Shown piece by piece: positions 61,810 through 64,000 of a stretch of DNA of 64,000 bases. Position 1 is the first letter of the stretch; every line of letters begins with the position of its first letter. The position numbers and the translations under genes are program-made. Origin of the DNA: Actinosynnema sp042752395 (GTDB lineage: Bacteria > Actinomycetota > Actinomycetes > Mycobacteriales > Pseudonocardiaceae); the NCBI RefSeq assembly GCF_042752395.1, contig NZ_JBHYXZ010000021.1:1-64000 (forward strand), written 5' to 3'. The notes beneath the pieces are model-generated. The model saw only the letters and a list, made by a program, of their open reading frames with translations. It was not told where the DNA came from and ran no database searches.

Positions 61810-62628
61810 GTGAACGACGGCGCTCTGACCCGCGGTCCCGGAGATGAAGACCCGGTCGACACCGATGGTGGGTCGCGCCCTCGGCGCGGTGCCCGGGCGG
61901 GCGGACAACGTGCCCGGGCTTCCACGGACGGAACGGTCATGCAGGCGGGCAGGGACGTCACCGTCAACTACTCCCAACACGTCCACTCCACCGCGCCAAG
62001 GGGGTGGTGGACCCGGACGATCGCGGTTCTCGCAGTGGCGGCGGTCGTGGCGGTTGTCGTGGTGGTTGTCGGGCTCACGGACTGGCGTGCGCTCTTCGGC
62101 TCCACCTCGATCGGATCGCCGTCACCGACGAGCGGGAGTCCTTCTCCGGGCAGCGCCTTCCCACCACGGCCCACCACGACCGCGAGGACGTCGGAACCCG
62201 TGCCGGACACGTCCCTCGGCGAGTCGGAGCCGATCATGACGAAGACGGGGTACCGGCTCACGCCGTCCTCAGATCCCCGGACCAACGACCAGGACAAAAT
62301 CGACCTCGACACGGGCTGTCCCGGCTGGGGCACGACCTCCGTCCCCATCGGCCGCAAGCGGTGCGGGGAACTCGCCGACCTCATCGTCGAGACCTACGGG
62401 CTGCACGCGCCCAACGATGCACCACTGCTCTCGCTCGTGAGCGGCCCGGCCACCCTCACGTCCTGCCGTGACCGGGTTGACGGCGTCGGAACGATACAAC
62501 TCGAAGACCTGGCCGACGGTGCGGAACTGTGCGTACGCACCGACAAGCACAACATCGCCGCCGTACACGTCAAGTCGGTGGACGACACCGGGGAGATGGT
62601 GATCGACTACGAGATCTGGGAACCCTGA
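61810..62628 (+). CDS. Single-pass membrane protein with QAG motif and extracellular domain
   Basis: About 272 residues from GTG 61810; the longer frame from 61696 lacks support, and ATG 61938 is another option. A disordered N-terminus holds TVMQAGRDVTVNYSQHVHS (residues 43-61), followed by a Trp/Arg boundary and one membrane helix (IAVLAVAAVVAVVVVVVGL), a Ser/Pro/Thr linker and a C-terminal domain with Cys residues (LDTGCPGWG, GRKRCGELADLIVETYGL, TSCRDRV, AELCVRTD) likely outside the cell. The cytosolic QAG motif resembles that of the upstream STAND protein, suggesting the pair interact. Function otherwise unknown. Confidence 0.7.
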   Translation: MNDGALTRGPGDEDPVDTDGGSRPRRGARAGGQRARASTDGTVMQAGRDVTVNYSQHVHSTAPRGWWTRTIAVLAVAAVVAVVVVVVGLTDWRALFGSTSIGSPSPTSGSPSPGSAFPPRPTTTARTSEPVPDTSLGESEPIMTKTGYRLTPSSDPRTNDQDKIDLDTGCPGWGTTSVPIGRKRCGELADLIVETYGLHAPNDAPLLSLVSGPATLTSCRDRVDGVGTIQLEDLADGAELCVRTDKHNIAAVHVKSVDDTGEMVIDYEIWEP

Positions 62629-62876
62629 CCACCCAACCCGCCGGCTCGCTCCGCACCGCCGGGCCGCAGGACCTGATCCGTCGGACGAGTCGGCACAGGT
62701 GGTGCGTCACTGGATCGGGTGATGTGCCATGGCCTTCCTTGCGACCGCACGTGCGGCTGAACGGGTTCCCTTCGTCACCTGTTCCGGTGGCCCGGAATAC
62801 GCCCACCGAATCGGCCCGGGCCCCGCACTACATTGACGGACTGCTCCGGGGACGACTGCGGCGACTGGGGGGAGAC

Positions 62877-63887
62877 GTGTGGCGAACAGTGTTCCAAGCC
62901 GAGGAGGGCTCGGCCGGCGGTGAGTGGTTCGACCGGTGGCGTGAGATGAGCAGGGGATCGTCACCGCCCACTCTCACCTACGCCGATCGCCCGGAGGATT
63001 TCGCCTCTCCCACCATGCGCATGCTGGACCTGGGCGCGGTGCGGGTCGTCTCGGTCACCGCGCCCCCCATGCGCAACGTCCGAACCCACAGGCTGATCCG
63101 GCAGTCCGATCCCGAGCAGTGCAACCTGCTGTTGATCACCGACGGACGATGCTGGTTCGACCACGCCGGCAAACGCGTTCAAGGTGTCCCGGGGGATCTG
63201 GTCGTCTACGACACCTCGCACCCCTACGAGGCCCGGATCGAGGCCGACGTCGCGCAGGCGAGCGTTTGCGCGGGATTGCAGGTCCAGTTCCCGCGCACGC
63301 TGCTACCCCATCCCGCGATGCTCGACCGGCTCCTCGGCGCGCGGTTACCGCCGCAGGACGGGATCAGGAGCATGCTGACCTCGGTCCTGCTGAACCTCGC
63401 CAAGCCGTCGGCCACCTATCTGCAGACCGACCTCCCGCGCCTGGCCGTGATCACCGTCGACCTGGCTGTCGCCCTGCTGGCGCACGAGACCGACACCACC
63501 GGGCACGTCGAACCGGAGGCCCGGCAGAGGGTGCTGCTCAGCCGGCTGCTCGACTTCGTGGAACGCCACCTCGGCGACCCCGGCCTCTCCCCCGCGACGC
63601 TCGCCTCCGCCCACTTCATCTCCACCCGGTACCTGCACAAGCTCTTCCAGGCCGACGGCAAGTCGGTGGCCGACTGGATCCGCGCCCGCAGACTCGACCG
63701 CTGCCGACGCGACCTGGCCGACCCGCGCCACGACGCCCGTCCCGTCCACGACATCGCCGCCAGGTGGGGGTTCGGGGACGGCGCGCACTTCAACCGCCTC
63801 TTCCGCCGCGCCTACGGCCTGCCTCCCGGCCAGTTCCGGCGCATGGTGCGCTCGTCTCCGCCGATCATCGGCGGCCGTGACCGTTGA
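62877..63887 (+). CDS. AraC-family transcriptional regulator
   Basis: About 336 residues. GTG 62877 (MWRTVFQAEEG) is next to GGGGGGAG and matches the usual first residues of this subfamily; the frame open upstream is a shadow. Residues 1-200: AraC-binding-like cupin region (WFDRWREMSRG, RTHRLIRQSDPEQCNLLLITDGRCWF, GDLVVYDTSHPYEARI). Residues 225-330: double HTH of the AraC/XylS type (LLDFVERHLGDPGLSPATLASAHFISTRYLHKLFQADGKSVADWIRARRLDRCRRDL, IAARWGFGDGAHFNRLFRRAYGLPPGQFR). Effector and targets unknown; it faces a gene entering from the right edge. Confidence 0.9.
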   Translation: MWRTVFQAEEGSAGGEWFDRWREMSRGSSPPTLTYADRPEDFASPTMRMLDLGAVRVVSVTAPPMRNVRTHRLIRQSDPEQCNLLLITDGRCWFDHAGKRVQGVPGDLVVYDTSHPYEARIEADVAQASVCAGLQVQFPRTLLPHPAMLDRLLGARLPPQDGIRSMLTSVLLNLAKPSATYLQTDLPRLAVITVDLAVALLAHETDTTGHVEPEARQRVLLSRLLDFVERHLGDPGLSPATLASAHFISTRYLHKLFQADGKSVADWIRARRLDRCRRDLADPRHDARPVHDIAARWGFGDGAHFNRLFRRAYGLPPGQFRRMVRSSPPIIGGRDR

Positions 63888-63944
63888 CCCGGGGGAAGGG
63901 GCGGAGGCCGGCTCACGGTCTCCACCCCTGGTCCTGCCGGCCAC

Positions 63945-64000
63945 TCACTTCGTCCAGTAGGCCGCGAAGCGGTGCCCGCCCGCCTCCTGGTACCCGGTCA
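63945..64000 (-). CDS. C-terminal end of a gene running off the right edge
   Basis: The minus strand encodes TGYQEAGGHRFAAYWTK and a TGA at 63947-63945. The motif GY-x-x-GG-x-RFAAxW is seen at the ends of secreted serine-hydrolase-type (beta-lactamase-like) actinomycete proteins. Too short to assign with confidence. Confidence 0.45.
   Translation of the reverse strand, partial: TGYQEAGGHRFAAYWTK

Overview
The window is high-GC actinobacterial chromosome, most likely from a Pseudonocardiaceae genus such as Saccharothrix, Lentzea or Actinosynnema. The signs are very GC-rich third codon positions, frequent GTG/TTG starts, SARP/STAND regulators, an SsgB-type sporulation protein, EspG/WXG type VII (ESX) accessory genes and a GAF-ANTAR regulator. 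It is a draft assembly with three 10-N gaps, each flanked by meaningless homopolymer sequence, and one 98-N gap flanked by a duplicated 95-bp end.

Region 1 (1-19.9 kb) holds two related type VII secretion accessory clusters. One is on the minus strand (1-3741) and one on the plus strand (14737-19917). Between them lie a SARP-NB-ARC-TPR regulator, an IS630 copy that split a gene, a barstar-like inhibitor, a dismantled two-component signalling locus and a membrane-anchored Hsp70 ATPase domain fused to a ricin-type lectin domain. The promoters of both ESX clusters share a perfect 16-bp palindrome and about 95 bp of gap-free leader similarity. A degenerate copy of the palindrome sits between the Hsp70 gene and the two-component operon, which suggests one regulon. 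The plus-strand cluster ends in a probable T7SS-exported toxin, and the start of a related gene runs off the left edge.

Region 2 (20-26.8 kb) is an integration hot spot: two truncated mobile-element genes joined back to back, a 43-nt copy of the 3' half of tRNA-Pro(GGG), an intact xis-int pair beside tRNA-Val(CAC), core genes (TIGR02611-type membrane protein, ssgB), and a tRNA-Gly/Cys/Val(GAC) cluster followed by a decayed integrase.

Region 3 (26.9-38.6 kb) is a defence island. It holds a three-gene Shango-like system (TerB-domain protein, ATPase, helicase), here with a DnaQ-type exonuclease fused to the helicase, facing a divergent SbcD/SbcC-like nuclease-ATPase pair. Decayed tyrosine integrases flank it on both sides.

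Region 4 (40.7-56.1 kb) is the strangest part: nine tightly packed plus-strand genes of very large proteins that I cannot assign to a known system. They include two Cys-rich proteins with Hint (intein/hedgehog)-like domains whose usual catalytic residues are altered, placed third and last in the operon, plus a DUF6603-like 780-residue protein, proteins of 802, 1131 and 625 residues, and a small CxxC protein at the front. This is my best candidate for an undescribed system.

Region 5 (56.6-64 kb) carries a GAF-ANTAR regulator, a secreted GH10 xylanase, a STAND (NLR-like) ATPase with TPRs next to a membrane protein that shares a QAG-type motif with it, an AraC-family regulator, and the C-terminus of a further gene at the right edge.
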